Source: an uncultured Paracoccaceae bacterium (GTDB lineage: Bacteria; Pseudomonadota; Alphaproteobacteria; Rhodobacterales; Rhodobacteraceae). Taken from it: a stretch of 64,000 nucleotides of DNA. The stretch is taken from assembly GCA_947493745.1 (NCBI GenBank), contig CANLSM010000008.1, positions 88,129-152,128 of the forward strand. Direction: 5' to 3'. This document shows, in pieces, positions 24,681-34,528 of the stretch. Position 1 is the stretch's first letter; each line of letters begins with the position of its first letter. Under the pieces are notes generated by a model. That model did not search any database, was not told the DNA's origin, and saw nothing but the letters and a program-made list of their open reading frames with translations. The position numbers were made by a program, and so were the translations under genes.

Positions 24681-25481
24681 GTGGCAACCATTCTCGACAA
24701 GATCAAAGCCTACAAGCTTGAAGACGTTGCCGCCCGCAAGGCGGAGCGTCCCCTGAGATTCGTGGAGGCCGCAGCCAGGGATGCCCCGCCGGTCCGCCGG
24801 TTCGCGGATGCGCTCCGCAGGGCTTCCATGAAAGGTTACGGGCTGATCGCCGAGATCAAGAAAGCCAGCCCGTCCAAAGGTCTGATCCGTGCCGATTTTG
24901 ACCCGCCCGCCCTGGCCCGGGCCTATGAGGCAGGCGGCGCGACCTGCTTGTCCGTGCTCACCGACGGCCCGAGCTTTCTGGGCGATGACAGCTATCTCGT
25001 GGCTGCCCGAAATACGGTGTCGCTTCCGGTCCTGCGCAAGGATTTCCTCTATGACCCATGGCAGGTCGTCGAGAGTCGGGCTCTCGGTGCGGACTGCATT
25101 CTGGTGATCATGGCCAGCGTTTCCGACGCTCAGGCCGCCGACCTTGAGGCCACCGCGTTCGATTGGGGGATGGATGTGCTCATCGAGGTCCATGATGCGG
25201 CCGAGCTTGACCGCGCGCTCCGTCTCAAATCCGCCCTTCTGGGGATCAACAACCGTAATCTCAACACGTTCGAGACCACGCTGGAGACCACCCGCACCTT
25301 GTCCGCCCATGTGCCCAAGGACAAGCTTCTGGTCGCGGAAAGCGGCCTCAATGCCCCTGCCGATCTGGCCGATCTCGCGGGCCACGGGGCGCGATCCTTC
25401 CTGATCGGCGAAAGCCTGATGCGGCAGGACGACGTCACGGCAGCGACACGCACCCTGCTTGCCAGCCCGGTGCATGCCTGA
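24681..25481 (+). CDS. trpC: Indole-3-glycerol phosphate synthase
   Basis: A 266-residue (beta/alpha)8-barrel enzyme converting carboxyphenylamino-deoxyribulose phosphate to indole-3-glycerol phosphate. It uses a GTG start at 24681 with a strong AAGGAGG ribosome-binding site. Signatures are [15 protein letters not shown] (about 56-70, catalytic Lys), [23 protein letters not shown] (about 116-128), [13 protein letters not shown] (about 188-200) and [12 protein letters not shown] (about 217-228). It is monofunctional, lacking a TrpF domain. Its stop overlaps the moaC start (TGATGG), so molybdopterin genes are co-transcribed with trp genes. Confidence 0.96.
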   Translation: MATILDKIKAYKLEDVAARKAERPLRFVEAAARDAPPVRRFADALRRASMKGYGLIAEIKKASPSKGLIRADFDPPALARAYEAGGATCLSVLTDGPSFLGDDSYLVAARNTVSLPVLRKDFLYDPWQVVESRALGADCILVIMASVSDAQAADLEATAFDWGMDVLIEVHDAAELDRALRLKSALLGINNRNLNTFETTLETTRTLSAHVPKDKLLVAESGLNAPADLADLAGHGARSFLIGESLMRQDDVTAATRTLLASPVHA

Positions 25482-25954
25482 TGGCTAAGCTCACCCATTT
25501 TGACGATCAGGGTGCCGCGCATATGGTCGATGTCTCGGACAAGGAGATCACCCATCGGATCGCGATTGCGACCGGTCAGATCACAATGGAGCCCGAGACC
25601 CTCGCGATGATTGTCGAGGGCCGCGCAAAGAAAGGCGACGTGCTGAGCGTGGCGCGTCTGGCAGGCATCATGGCCGCCAAGAAGACCCATGACCTGATCC
25701 CGCTCTGCCATCCGCTGGCGCTGTCCAAGGTCTCTCTTGATCTGAGAACGGCGGAAGACCCGGCCCGTGTCGAAATCAACGCCACCGTGAAAACCACCGG
25801 TCAGACCGGGGTCGAGATGGAGGCGCTGACAGCCGTCTCTGTCGCGGCCCTGACTGTCTATGACATGGTCAAGGCCGTGGATCGGTCGATGGTGATCGGT
25901 GAGACGAAGCTCACGCTCAAGGATGGCGGCAAATCCGGGCGGTTCGAGGCGTGA
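25481..25954 (+). CDS. moaC: Cyclic pyranopterin monophosphate synthase
   Basis: A 157-residue enzyme of molybdenum cofactor synthesis; with MoaA it converts GTP to cyclic pyranopterin monophosphate. [18 protein letters not shown] opens the protein; the conserved [13 protein letters not shown] is at about 72-84, [21 protein letters not shown] at about 106-126, and the catalytic lysine region [10 protein letters not shown] at about 129-138. The end [11 protein letters not shown] is typical. It overlaps trpC by one base and precedes moeA by one base, so the expression of both moa/moe genes is tied to trpGDC. Confidence 0.96.
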   Translation: MAKLTHFDDQGAAHMVDVSDKEITHRIAIATGQITMEPETLAMIVEGRAKKGDVLSVARLAGIMAAKKTHDLIPLCHPLALSKVSLDLRTAEDPARVEINATVKTTGQTGVEMEALTAVSVAALTVYDMVKAVDRSMVIGETKLTLKDGGKSGRFEA

Positions 25955-25955
25955 G

Positions 25956-27128
25956 ATGCTGAGCACGGACGAGGCGCTGTCCCGTCTCCTGTCGCTGATA
26001 ACCCCGGTTCCGGTCGAGACGATCCCGCTGGCCGATGCTTGCGGGCGGGTGCTGGCGATCACGCAGACCGCAAGGCGCACGCAACCGCCATTTGCCGCCT
26101 CCGCCATGGATGGCTATGCCGTCCGGGCGGGCGAGGCCGAGCCGGGGGCGCAGCTGAACGTGATCGGCGAGGCCGCCGCCGGATCGCATTTCGATGGCAG
26201 CCTGTCAGAAGGTCAGGCCGTGCGGATCTTCACCGGCGCTCCGGTGCCGGATGGGGCCGACGAGATCGTCATTCAGGAAGACGTGACACGCGATGGCGAC
26301 CGGATCACGATCCACAAGGACCGCGACCGCGCAAACTACATCCGTCCCGCAGGCGGGGACTTCAAGCAAGGTGCACCGCTTGATGCGCCGCGCCGCCTGA
26401 CCCCGCAGGACATCGCGCTTCTGGCGGCCATGAATATTCCCGAGATCCCGGTGCGCAAACGGCCCCGGATCGCGCTCATTCCCACCGGGGACGAACTGGT
26501 CTCACCCGGCGAGACACCGGGTCCCGATCAGATCATCAGTTCCAACAATTTCGGCCTCAAGGCGCTTCTGGAGAGCCATGGTGCCTCGGTCGCGTTGCTT
26601 CCGATTGCGCGGGACAATGCATCGAGCCTCGCGGCGGCGTTCGATCTGGCGCGGGAGGCTGACATGATCGTGACGCTCGGCGGCGCGTCCGTCGGCGATC
26701 ATGATCTGGTGCGCGATGTGGCCGGAGACAACGGTCTGGATCTCGACTTCTACAAGATCGCCATGCGACCGGGAAAGCCGCTCATGGCTGGCCTGTTCGG
26801 CGGCACTCCAATGATCGGCCTGCCGGGAAATCCCGTATCATCAATGGTTTGCGGGCATATCTTCCTGCGACCAGCGCTTGATGCGATACTGGGCCTGCCC
26901 GCCCGTGCTCTACCGCGCAAGACCGCCCGTCTGGCCCATGCGCTCGGACCCAACGGCCCCCGCGAGCACTATATGCGCGGATCTGTCCATGATGGTGAAT
27001 GCGAGGTTTTCGAGCGGCAGGACAGCTCGCTCCTGTCAGTGCTGTCCCGGGCCAACGCGCTGGTCGTTCGGGTGCCTTTCGACGAGGCACGGGCCAAGGG
27101 GGCAGAAGTCTCATTCATCCCCCTTTAA
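25956..27128 (+). CDS. moeA: Molybdopterin molybdotransferase
   Basis: A 390-residue MoeA (gephyrin E-domain-like) that inserts molybdate into adenylylated molybdopterin. The start at 25956, one base after moaC, gives MLSTDEALSRLLSLITPV. Landmarks: FAASAMDGYAVRAGEAE (about 46-62), FTGAPVPDGAD, IRPAGGDFKQG, the MoCF-fold region STGDELVSPGE / SSNNFGLKALLESHGA (about 191-205) and TLGGASVGDHD (about 241-251), then PGKPLMAGLFGG and GLPGNPVSSMV (about 288-298). The last 70 residues form the MoeA C-terminal beta domain. lexA follows 91 bp later with its own promoter. Confidence 0.95.
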   Translation: MLSTDEALSRLLSLITPVPVETIPLADACGRVLAITQTARRTQPPFAASAMDGYAVRAGEAEPGAQLNVIGEAAAGSHFDGSLSEGQAVRIFTGAPVPDGADEIVIQEDVTRDGDRITIHKDRDRANYIRPAGGDFKQGAPLDAPRRLTPQDIALLAAMNIPEIPVRKRPRIALIPTGDELVSPGETPGPDQIISSNNFGLKALLESHGASVALLPIARDNASSLAAAFDLAREADMIVTLGGASVGDHDLVRDVAGDNGLDLDFYKIAMRPGKPLMAGLFGGTPMIGLPGNPVSSMVCGHIFLRPALDAILGLPARALPRKTARLAHALGPNGPREHYMRGSVHDGECEVFERQDSSLLSVLSRANALVVRVPFDEARAKGAEVSFIPL

Positions 27129-27146
27129 CCTCCGTGAACAGAAAAT

Positions 27147-27175
27147 TTGACACAAAAGGAGAACTTTTGTAGAAC
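27147..27175 (+). promoter_or_regulatory. lexA promoter overlapped by an SOS box
   Basis: TTGACA (27147-27152), a 17-base spacer and TAGAAC (27170-27175) form a plausible sigma-70 promoter for lexA. The alphaproteobacterial SOS box GAAC-N7-GAAC occupies 27161-27175 (GAACTTTTGTAGAAC), covering the -10. LexA bound there would block its own transcription, the usual autorepression. A further GAAC at 27182 is spaced by 6 rather than 7 bases and is probably not a second full box. Confidence 0.85.
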
Positions 27176-27219
27176 GCTCTGGAACGAAAGGGTATCAAAC
27201 GGGGTAAAGGGCCGGATAC

Positions 27220-27900
27220 ATGCTCACCAGAAAACAGCTCGATCTTCTTCAGTTCATCCATAAACGGGTGCAGCGCGATGGCGTGCCTCCTTCCTTTGAT
27301 GAAATGAAGGAAGCGCTTGATCTGCGCTCCAAATCCGGCATTCACCGCCTGATCACGGCTCTGGAGGAACGCGGCTTTATCCGGCGTCTGGCGCATCGTG
27401 CCCGAGCAATCGAAATCGTCAAACTGCCCGACAGCATGGATGGCGGAGGCTTCTCCCCCCGCGTGGTCGAGGGCGGCATCCGCGAGAAACCCCGCAGCGC
27501 CATGTCGGTTGATGTCGAGGCTATCGAGATCGGTGTCCGTGGCCAGATCGCAGCCGGTACGCCGATTGAGGCCATCGAGCAGGTCTCGCATAATGTGGCC
27601 GTGCCAAGCTCGATGGTTGGGTCTGGCGAGCATTATGCGCTTGAGGTCAAGGGCGACTCAATGATCGATGCTGGGATCAATCACGGTGATATCGTGGTGA
27701 TCCGCGAACAGCCCGATGCCGATACCGGCGATATCGTGGTGGCGCTCGTCGAGGGGCAGGAAGCGACGCTGAAACGCCTGCGCAAGCGCGGCAGTGCGGT
27801 GGCGCTCGAAGCGGCCAACCCGGCCTATGAGACGCGGCTTTACCGGGACGATCAGGTTCGCGTTCAGGGCAAGCTTGTGGGCCTCATCCGCACTTACTGA
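27220..27900 (+). CDS. lexA: SOS response repressor LexA
   Basis: A 226-residue repressor. The N-terminal winged helix (about 1-70; [43 protein letters not shown]) binds the SOS box. The autocleavage site is Ala112-Gly113 (GQIAAGTP), and the serine-lysine dyad is Ser147 (KGDSMIDAG) and Lys185 (EATLKRL) in the S24 peptidase fold. RecA filaments on damaged DNA trigger self-cleavage and derepress repair genes. The gene has its own promoter and operator and overlaps the comEC stop by 7 bp on the opposite strand. Confidence 0.97.
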   Translation: MLTRKQLDLLQFIHKRVQRDGVPPSFDEMKEALDLRSKSGIHRLITALEERGFIRRLAHRARAIEIVKLPDSMDGGGFSPRVVEGGIREKPRSAMSVDVEAIEIGVRGQIAAGTPIEAIEQVSHNVAVPSSMVGSGEHYALEVKGDSMIDAGINHGDIVVIREQPDADTGDIVVALVEGQEATLKRLRKRGSAVALEAANPAYETRLYRDDQVRVQGKLVGLIRTY

Positions 27901-29948
27901 AATTCGAAGCCGCGCACGGTCCAGGGACGCGTTCCGGTTGCCCTGTTCACGGTTGCGATCTCGTAGCCTGTGTCGGTCAGCTTCAGCGCTGTCGCCCCGA
28001 AATCCTTCAGTTTCTGACCTGTGATTGAAAAGCAAGGACCGGCCGGGATCTCTTCCCATTTCGGTGCAACAATGATGGTGTTGGCCGCGCAGATGTCATC
28101 TGCCGGGCTGTCAGAGGTCGTCCAGAGAACCGCCTGGTCTTCACCGAAGAGGGCCGAGACGAGACCCCGGCTGCGCTGAAACCCGTCTCGCGCTGCGGCC
28201 TCGACCTGATCGGCAGGATCGCCATCGTTTTCAAGCCAGCTTCGCGCGGCAAATCCGTTGCCACGGTCCGTGCTGAGAATACGCCCCTGCTCGGTCAGAA
28301 TGCCGACCAAGCGCCCGTTTTCGGCAATAAGGATATCGGGCCGTTCAAGCCCAGCCCAGAGCCAGATGCCCAGAGCCATGGGGGCCAGCCCCAGGATCCG
28401 CAATCGCCCAACCCAGAGCCCTGCGAAGAGCGCGCCTGTTGCGATCAGCGGCAGGGTCTGCGGCGGACCGATGGTCAGATGCCAGACGGACCCGTCAAGC
28501 CCGGTTACCCACTCTGCCACGCCCAGGATATAGGCGATGCCCCTGTCCATCACCCAGAAAGCCGGGCCGGAGGCACCAAAAGGCGCGAGGCAGAAGCCGA
28601 TCACGGCCGCGGGCATCACGACGAGACCCATCGCCGGAACCGCCAGCAGGTTCGCCAAGAGACCGTATTGCGGCACCTGATTGAAGTGAAACGCGGAGAA
28701 CGGTGCCGTTGCGGCACCCGCGACTGCCGAAGTCAGCATCAACGCCAGCACGGGCTTGACGTAGCGCAGACGCCCCTCCCCCAATCGCCGCCAGAACCAT
28801 GTGCCGCGCAGCATGTTGAAGGTAGCGATCAGGGCAGCCGTTGCCGCGAAGGACATCTGGAAACCCGCCTCCGTCAGGCTCTCGGGTCTGCGGACAAGCA
28901 CGATCAGGGCTGCAATTGCGACAGCGCGCAATGTGAAGGCGGGGCGGTCGAGCATGACCGCGACAAGAACCACTGCCGTCATCACGAAAGCCCGTTGGGT
29001 GGCAATGCTTGCGCCCGAGAGCAGCAGATAGGCCAACCCTGCGGCCAGGGCCGCCACAGCCGCGATTTTCTTGACCGGCAGGCGCAGGGCAAAGCGCGGG
29101 ACGAGCGCCAGTCCATAGCGAAAGACCGCAAAGACGAACCCGCTCAGGAGCCCCATATGCAGCCCCGAGATTGCCAGAAGATGGGCCAGATTGGATGCGC
29201 GCAGCGCCGTCAGGGATTGCGGATCAAGCGCTGAACGATCGCCTGTCAGAATGGCTGCCGCGAATGCGCCGGTGCGGGCAGGCATCTGGTCCCGGATCCA
29301 CTGCGAAAGCCCGATGCGCATCACGAACAGCCGGACACCGAGCCCCGCCTCCATCCGGTCAGGGGCGCGCAACACCGGCGTGCGGGTGTAACCAACCGCA
29401 CCGAGACTTCGGAACCAGGCCATACGGCGGAAGTCGAAGCCGCCCGGCTCGACCGGCGCGCCGGGTGGTCCGAGAAAGGCCGTCAGAGCGATCCTTCCGC
29501 CCGGCAGCAGCGCGGATATGTCGGTTTCACCATGCAGGGACACCCGAACCCTGGCGGGCGTTTCCTCGCTGGTGAGGCGTGGCAAATAGACCTCATCAAG
29601 CAATATGCGCGGTGCGTTGCTGGCAGAGCGATCAAGCCCGATGATGCGCCCTTCGACCGGTCCGCGATAATCGCTCATCAGAACCGGGGCCTGCACGGTT
29701 CGGGCACGCTCGGCCACCAGAACGAAGCCTGCGAGTGACAACGCAATCAGGACCAGCAGCCCCAACCGGCTCCAGAGCCAAAGGGCCGCGAGAGCAAGCG
29801 CCGCGAGGCCGCAGGCCGCGAGCACCGCGAATGTCGGCTCGGAGAGGCGGGTGAAATAGAAGCCGATGCCCGCGCCGAGAAACACCGGGCTCCATAAAAA
29901 CAGCTGCGGGCGTTGCGCCTCGCACATGTTTCGCACCCAGGAAATCAT
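27894..29948 (-). CDS. comEC: ComEC/Rec2 family competence protein
   Basis: A polytopic inner-membrane channel protein of about 684 residues, which in competent bacteria moves single-stranded DNA into the cytoplasm. An N-terminal DUF4131-like region (about 10-190, with [28 protein letters not shown] strands) is followed by the Competence domain with many helices ([44 protein letters not shown]). The C-terminal part (about 540-684) occupies the place of the metallo-beta-lactamase domain but lacks its HxHxDH motif, instead showing a [11 protein letters not shown] segment. The start is uncertain (29948 or 29927); gltX is divergent 80 bp away. Confidence 0.9.
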   Translation of the reverse strand: MISWVRNMCEAQRPQLFLWSPVFLGAGIGFYFTRLSEPTFAVLAACGLAALALAALWLWSRLGLLVLIALSLAGFVLVAERARTVQAPVLMSDYRGPVEGRIIGLDRSASNAPRILLDEVYLPRLTSEETPARVRVSLHGETDISALLPGGRIALTAFLGPPGAPVEPGGFDFRRMAWFRSLGAVGYTRTPVLRAPDRMEAGLGVRLFVMRIGLSQWIRDQMPARTGAFAAAILTGDRSALDPQSLTALRASNLAHLLAISGLHMGLLSGFVFAVFRYGLALVPRFALRLPVKKIAAVAALAAGLAYLLLSGASIATQRAFVMTAVVLVAVMLDRPAFTLRAVAIAALIVLVRRPESLTEAGFQMSFAATAALIATFNMLRGTWFWRRLGEGRLRYVKPVLALMLTSAVAGAATAPFSAFHFNQVPQYGLLANLLAVPAMGLVVMPAAVIGFCLAPFGASGPAFWVMDRGIAYILGVAEWVTGLDGSVWHLTIGPPQTLPLIATGALFAGLWVGRLRILGLAPMALGIWLWAGLERPDILIAENGRLVGILTEQGRILSTDRGNGFAARSWLENDGDPADQVEAAARDGFQRSRGLVSALFGEDQAVLWTTSDSPADDICAANTIIVAPKWEEIPAGPCFSITGQKLKDFGATALKLTDTGYEIATVNRATGTRPWTVRGFEFQ

Positions 29949-30028
29949 CGCAGCCCTTGTTCTCAACAGGTCAAATGGCCTACATGGTCGCAGTTTTATG
30001 CCCAATGGTTTCCAAGAGGTTAACCAAG

Positions 30029-31432
30029 ATGTCCGAACCCGCCTACGTGGTCACCCGATTTGCCCCCTCACCGACCGGATATCTGCATATCGGAGGCGCA
30101 CGGACCGCTCTTTTCAACTGGCTCTTTGCCCGCCATCACGGCGGCAAGATGCTGTTGCGGATCGAGGATACCGACCGGGCACGACATACGCCGGAGGCCA
30201 CCCAGGCCATCCTCGACGGGCTGACATGGCTGGGGCTTGACTGGGATGGTGAGGCGATCAGCCAGTTCTCCCGGCTGGAGCGGCATCAGGAGGTCGCCCG
30301 CGAGATGCTGGGGCGCGGCACCGCCTATCGGTGCTACGCCACCCGTGAAGAGATCGATGCCTATCGCGAAGATGCGAAGGCCAACGGGCGTCCGCCGCTG
30401 TTCCGGTCTCCATGGCGGGATGCGGACGCGCCAGCGCCCGATCTGCCCTATGTGATCCGCCTCAAGGCACCGCAAAGCGGCAAGACGACGATTGCGGACG
30501 AGGTCCAGGGCGAGGTCTCGTGGAAAAACGAAACGCTCGATGACCTGATCCTGCTCCGCTCGGACGGAACACCGACCTATATGCTGGCGGTGGTGGTCGA
30601 TGATCATGATATGGGCGTGACCCATATCATTCGCGGCGATGACCATCTGACAAACGCGGCGCGACAGACGCTGATCTATCGCGGCATGGATTGGGACCAG
30701 CCGGTCTTTGCGCATATTCCTCTGATCCATGGTCCCGACGGGGCAAAGCTGTCGAAGCGGCATGGAGCCCTCGGGGTCGAGGCCTACAGGGACATGGGGT
30801 ATTTGCCGGCTGCGATGCGCAACTACCTTGCGCGGTTGGGCTGGAGCCATGGAGATGACGAGTTTTTCACCACCGACCAGGCCGTGGAATGGTTCGGGCT
30901 TGAGGCCATCGGCAAGTCACCGGCACGTTTCGATTTCAAGAAGCTGGAGAACCTGTCCGGCCAGCATATTCGCGCGACCGAGGACGCGGATCTGGTCAGG
31001 GAACTCACCCGCTTTGCTGCAACGCAAAATAGACCGCCCTTCACTTTCAATCAGTGCGAAATGCTGCTGAACGCCATGCCCGGCCTGAAGGAGCGCGCAA
31101 AGACCTTGCCGGAACTTCTTGAAATGGCACATTACTTTCTGTCGGAACGCCCTTTCACCCCGGATGAGAAGGCCGCCGGCATTCTTGCGGCAGCCCCCGA
31201 AGGCATGCTCGGCAGATTGACTTCGCGCCTGCGAGATGCTAGCTGGGAGAACGAAATTCTGGAGGCGGAACTACGCAGCTTTGCCGACAGCGAACAGCTC
31301 AAACTAGGCAAGATTGCTCAGCCCCTGCGGGTGGCCCTGACCGGGCGGACCGTATCACCCAGTGTTTTCGATATCATGGTGAATATCGGCAAGGATGAGA
31401 CACTGGCCAGGTTGATGGATGCAAGCTCCTGA
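30029..31432 (+). CDS. gltX: Glutamate--tRNA ligase
   Basis: A 467-residue class I aminoacyl-tRNA synthetase charging tRNA-Glu. The HIGH-type motif is [16 protein letters not shown] (17-32) and the KMSKS-type motif is KLSKRHGA (240-247). [27 protein letters not shown] and [16 protein letters not shown] are typical of GluRS rather than GlnRS. The C-terminal helical anticodon-binding domain spans about 320-467. The start at 30029 gives [17 protein letters not shown]; in-frame ATGs upstream fall in the gap shared with comEC. Many alphaproteobacteria carry two GluRS genes, so this may be one of two. Confidence 0.96.
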   Translation: MSEPAYVVTRFAPSPTGYLHIGGARTALFNWLFARHHGGKMLLRIEDTDRARHTPEATQAILDGLTWLGLDWDGEAISQFSRLERHQEVAREMLGRGTAYRCYATREEIDAYREDAKANGRPPLFRSPWRDADAPAPDLPYVIRLKAPQSGKTTIADEVQGEVSWKNETLDDLILLRSDGTPTYMLAVVVDDHDMGVTHIIRGDDHLTNAARQTLIYRGMDWDQPVFAHIPLIHGPDGAKLSKRHGALGVEAYRDMGYLPAAMRNYLARLGWSHGDDEFFTTDQAVEWFGLEAIGKSPARFDFKKLENLSGQHIRATEDADLVRELTRFAATQNRPPFTFNQCEMLLNAMPGLKERAKTLPELLEMAHYFLSERPFTPDEKAAGILAAAPEGMLGRLTSRLRDASWENEILEAELRSFADSEQLKLGKIAQPLRVALTGRTVSPSVFDIMVNIGKDETLARLMDASS

Positions 31433-31550
31433 CCGGACTGCCGCTCCGATTTGAGCCAAAATCAGACGTGGCGCGAAATCCCGCGTCATCAAATATTTAC
31501 CATCCGCCTGCATGAGGCACGCAGAGGTGGGAAACAATAGGGGATACTAT

Positions 31551-32849
31551 ATGGCAAAAGACGCAAACCGTTCCGCTCAGCTGACATTTGGCGACAAGAC
31601 GCTCGACCTTCCGATGGCCAGTCCGACACTCGGCCCCGATGTGGTTGATATCCGCAAGCTCTATGCGCAGGGCGATATCTTCACATACGATCCCGGCTTC
31701 ACCTCCACGGCCTCGTGCGAAAGCGCGATCACCTATATCGACGGCGCGAAGGGCGAGTTGCTCTATCGTGGCTATCCGATTGACCAGCTGGCAGAGAAAT
31801 CCCATTTTCTCGAGGTTTGCTATCTGCTGATCTATGGCGAGTTGCCATCCGCGATGGAGCTGGAGAAGTTCGAGAACCTGGTGACCAACCACACCATGCT
31901 GCACGAGCAGATGACCAACTTCTTCCGTGGCTTCCGCCGGGACGCACATCCCATGGCCATCGTCTGCGGCTGCGTGGGCGCGATGTCTGCCTTCTATCAC
32001 GACAGCACCGATATCTCCGACCCGCATCAGCGCGAAGTGGCGATTGTGCGTCTGGTGGCCAAGCTGCCGACGATTGTCGCCTGGGCCTACAAATACCATG
32101 TCGGCCAGCCGCTGGTCTATCCGCGCAATGATCTCGATTACGCGTCGAACTTCCTCAACATGTGCTTCTCCGTGCCGTGCGAGGAATACAAGGTTGATCC
32201 GATCCTGAGCCGGGCGATGGACCGCATCTTTACACTGCATGCAGATCACGAGCAGAACGCGTCGACCTCGACCGTGCGGCTTGCGGGCTCGTCAGGTGCC
32301 AATCCGTTCGCGTGCATCGCAGCCGGTGTTGCGTGCCTTTGGGGACCTGCCCATGGCGGCGCCAATGAGGCAGCGCTCTCGATGCTGCGCGAGATCGGGA
32401 CCGTCGAGAAGATCCCGGAATATATCGAGCGGGCACAGGACAAGAATGACGGCTTCCGCCTGATGGGCTTCGGCCACCGGGTCTACAAGAATTACGATCC
32501 GCGCGCCAAGGTGATGCAGGAAACCGCCAAGGAAGTGCTGGCCCTGATGGGTGTCGAGAACAATCCGACGCTGCAGGTCGCCCAGAAGCTGGAAGAGATC
32601 GCGCTCAACGATCCCTATTTCATCGAGAAGAAACTCTACCCCAACGTGGATTTCTACTCGGGCATCATTCTGGATGCGATGGGCTTCCCGACCTCGATGT
32701 TCACGCCGATCTTCGCGCTGGCGCGCACAGTCGGGTGGATCTCGCAGTGGAAAGAGATGATCGCAGACCCCAGCCAGAAGATCGGTCGGCCCCGTCAGCT
32801 CTATACCGGTGCACCGCATCGCGACTATGTCGACGTTGAAAAGCGCTGA
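31551..32849 (+). CDS. gltA: Citrate synthase
   Basis: A 432-residue type II (hexameric, Gram-negative) citrate synthase, entry to the TCA cycle. The start at 31551 has a GGGGA ribosome-binding site and gives [21 protein letters not shown]. The N-terminal beta domain (1-60) with [17 protein letters not shown] is followed by the helical core; catalytic His residues lie in [20 protein letters not shown] (about 231-250) and [14 protein letters not shown] (about 305-318), and the Asp in the region [22 protein letters not shown] strong terminator follows 22 bp after the stop, so the gene ends its transcript there. Confidence 0.97.
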   Translation: MAKDANRSAQLTFGDKTLDLPMASPTLGPDVVDIRKLYAQGDIFTYDPGFTSTASCESAITYIDGAKGELLYRGYPIDQLAEKSHFLEVCYLLIYGELPSAMELEKFENLVTNHTMLHEQMTNFFRGFRRDAHPMAIVCGCVGAMSAFYHDSTDISDPHQREVAIVRLVAKLPTIVAWAYKYHVGQPLVYPRNDLDYASNFLNMCFSVPCEEYKVDPILSRAMDRIFTLHADHEQNASTSTVRLAGSSGANPFACIAAGVACLWGPAHGGANEAALSMLREIGTVEKIPEYIERAQDKNDGFRLMGFGHRVYKNYDPRAKVMQETAKEVLALMGVENNPTLQVAQKLEEIALNDPYFIEKKLYPNVDFYSGIILDAMGFPTSMFTPIFALARTVGWISQWKEMIADPSQKIGRPRQLYTGAPHRDYVDVEKR

Positions 32850-32871
32850 TCCGGCACAGGGCCAGTGTGAA

Positions 32872-32897
32872 GGCCGGGTCTGATCCCGGCCTTTTTT
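32872..32897 (+). terminator. Rho-independent terminator after gltA
   Basis: GGCCGGG (32872-32878), loop TCTGAT, CCCGGCC (32885-32891), then six T. The 7-bp GC stem and T-run directly after the citrate synthase stop make a clear intrinsic terminator. Confidence 0.92.
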
Positions 32898-32910
32898 CGA
32901 TGAGGCACCG

Positions 32911-33381
32911 ATGAGCAAGAGCCTGAAACGTGTGATCGCCCATGCCGAGGAGTTGGGGCTGGATATCACACCTGTGCGCATGGATGACGGCACGCTCACC
33001 GCACAGGCCGCGGCAGATGCATGCGGGTGCAAGGTCGATCAGATCATCAAGTCGATCCTCTTCAGGGTTGCAGGCAGCGATGAGCATGTCCTTTTTCTCA
33101 CGGCTGGCAGCAATATGGTCGATATGACCAAAGCCGCCGGTGTCTGTGGGAAGCGTCTGGAAAAGGCGGATGCCGCAAGTATCAGAAACTATACCGGTTT
33201 TGCGATCGGTGGCGTGTCACCGCTCGGACATATCAACCCGGTTGAGGTCTTCCTCGACCCGCATATCTTGACATTCCCGACAATCTTGGCCGCCGCCGGA
33301 ACACCGCATCATGTCTTTGAGATCGACCCACGGCGTCTGCAGGATGCACTGAACCCCACCGTCGCGAACTTCACCCGATAG
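32911..33381 (+). CDS. YbaK/EbsC family aminoacyl-tRNA deacylase
   Basis: A 156-residue protein of the YbaK/prolyl-tRNA deacylase superfamily, which hydrolyses mischarged aminoacyl-tRNAs in trans. The conserved lysine is in DQIIKSILFRV (about 43-53), followed by FLTAGSNMVDM, and the C-terminal GGVSPLGH (about 99-106) and DPHILTFPTILAAAGTPHHVFE match the family's substrate pocket loops. It lies just past the gltA terminator, so it must have its own promoter or depend on read-through. It converges on lpxB with an 11-bp overlap. Which aminoacyl-tRNA it edits cannot be said. Confidence 0.9.
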   Translation: MSKSLKRVIAHAEELGLDITPVRMDDGTLTAQAAADACGCKVDQIIKSILFRVAGSDEHVLFLTAGSNMVDMTKAAGVCGKRLEKADAASIRNYTGFAIGGVSPLGHINPVEVFLDPHILTFPTILAAAGTPHHVFEIDPRRLQDALNPTVANFTR

Positions 33382-34528
33382 CGCTCAGGACCGAGCGGGC
33401 CGCCCGCAGGCCCGGCGGCTCCTGCCCCCGACCAAGCGCCAGCATGGCCTGTCTGGCGGCTTCGCGTTGCTCAGGGGCACCCGATGTCAACATCTGCTCG
33501 ACAGCCGGTCTGATCTGTTCCGGTGTACAGGCCTCGAAGAGGAACTCCGGCACCGCACGGGTATCGGTCACGAGATTGACAAGCGTCGCGGTGTCGATCC
33601 TTGCGAGCCGCCGGACCAGGGCACGCGTAAGCCGGTTGGCATCATAGGCGATCACCATCGGTGTGGCCATTGCCGCCAGTTCGAGCGAAACCGTGCCCGA
33701 AGCGGCCAAGGCCCCGTCCGAGGCGGCAAAGGCCACCAGTTTCCTGCGCTCGGTCGCGGCTGCATCATCACTCTCCCCCGTCAGAACGCGGGCATCCGGG
33801 AAGAGCGCCCGGATCTTGGTGGCGAGATGCGGCAGGGTCGGCACAATCACCTTTGTCTCCGGCAACGCCTCGACCGCGTCACGGAACACCGGCCCGAGAC
33901 GATCAACCTCGCCATTGCGCGAACCCGGCAGAACGGTCAGGAGCCGCTCGCCGGTCGCAAGCTCCATCTCGGATCGGAATGCGGCAATCTCCTGCTCGGG
34001 CGGCTGAGACACACTGACGATAGGGTGCCCCACGAAGTCGCATGTCATCCCGGCCTCGCGCATGTAGGGCGGCTCGAACGGCAGGAGGGCGAGCACATGA
34101 TCGATGACCCGTGCCATCTTCTTTGCCCGACCCGGACGCCAGGCCCAAACGCTGGGCGCAACATAATGGATGGTGCGCAGATCGGGGCGGGTCTTGCGTG
34201 CGCGCCTGGCCACGCGCAGGCAGAAATCCGGACTGTCGATGGTGATCAGCACTGCCGGCGCGCTCCTCTCGACGGCCTCCGCCGTCTGCCGGATGCGCCG
34301 CAAAAGCTGAGGCACACGCGGCAACACCTCGGCGATGCCCATGATCGAAAGCTCATCGATGTTGAAAAGGCTGGTAAGCCCCTCGGCCTGCATCAACGGA
34401 CCGCCGAGCCCCTCGAAAACCACGGCGTCATCGGTCAGCTCCTTCAGACCGGCCATTAAGGCAGCGCCGAGCCGGTCGCCCGAAGGCTCTCCGGCGATCA
34501 GAAAGAGTTTGAGCGGCTCAGGAGGCAT
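33371..34528 (-). CDS. lpxB: Lipid-A-disaccharide synthase
   Basis: A 385-residue GT-B glycosyltransferase joining UDP-2,3-diacylglucosamine and lipid X into the lipid A disaccharide at the inner-membrane face. LFLIAGEPSGDRLGAALM (about 8-25) is the family's N-terminal signature; IMGIAEVLPRVPQLLRRI (about 65-82), HYVAPSVWAWRPGRA (about 125-139), VGHPIVS and LLTVLPGSRNGEV (about 192-204) follow, with ALAASGTVSLELA (about 289-301) in the UDP site. Its start overlaps lpxI by 11 bp. It is the last gene of the fabZ-lpxA-lpxI-lpxB run. Confidence 0.96.
   Translation of the reverse strand: MPPEPLKLFLIAGEPSGDRLGAALMAGLKELTDDAVVFEGLGGPLMQAEGLTSLFNIDELSIMGIAEVLPRVPQLLRRIRQTAEAVERSAPAVLITIDSPDFCLRVARRARKTRPDLRTIHYVAPSVWAWRPGRAKKMARVIDHVLALLPFEPPYMREAGMTCDFVGHPIVSVSQPPEQEIAAFRSEMELATGERLLTVLPGSRNGEVDRLGPVFRDAVEALPETKVIVPTLPHLATKIRALFPDARVLTGESDDAAATERRKLVAFAASDGALAASGTVSLELAAMATPMVIAYDANRLTRALVRRLARIDTATLVNLVTDTRAVPEFLFEACTPEQIRPAVEQMLTSGAPEQREAARQAMLALGRGQEPPGLRAARSVLSAIG

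Noticed and set aside
27172..27185. Second SOS box at lexA (GAAC...GAAC)
   Set aside because: Spacing is 6 rather than 7 bases, so it does not fit the operator rule.
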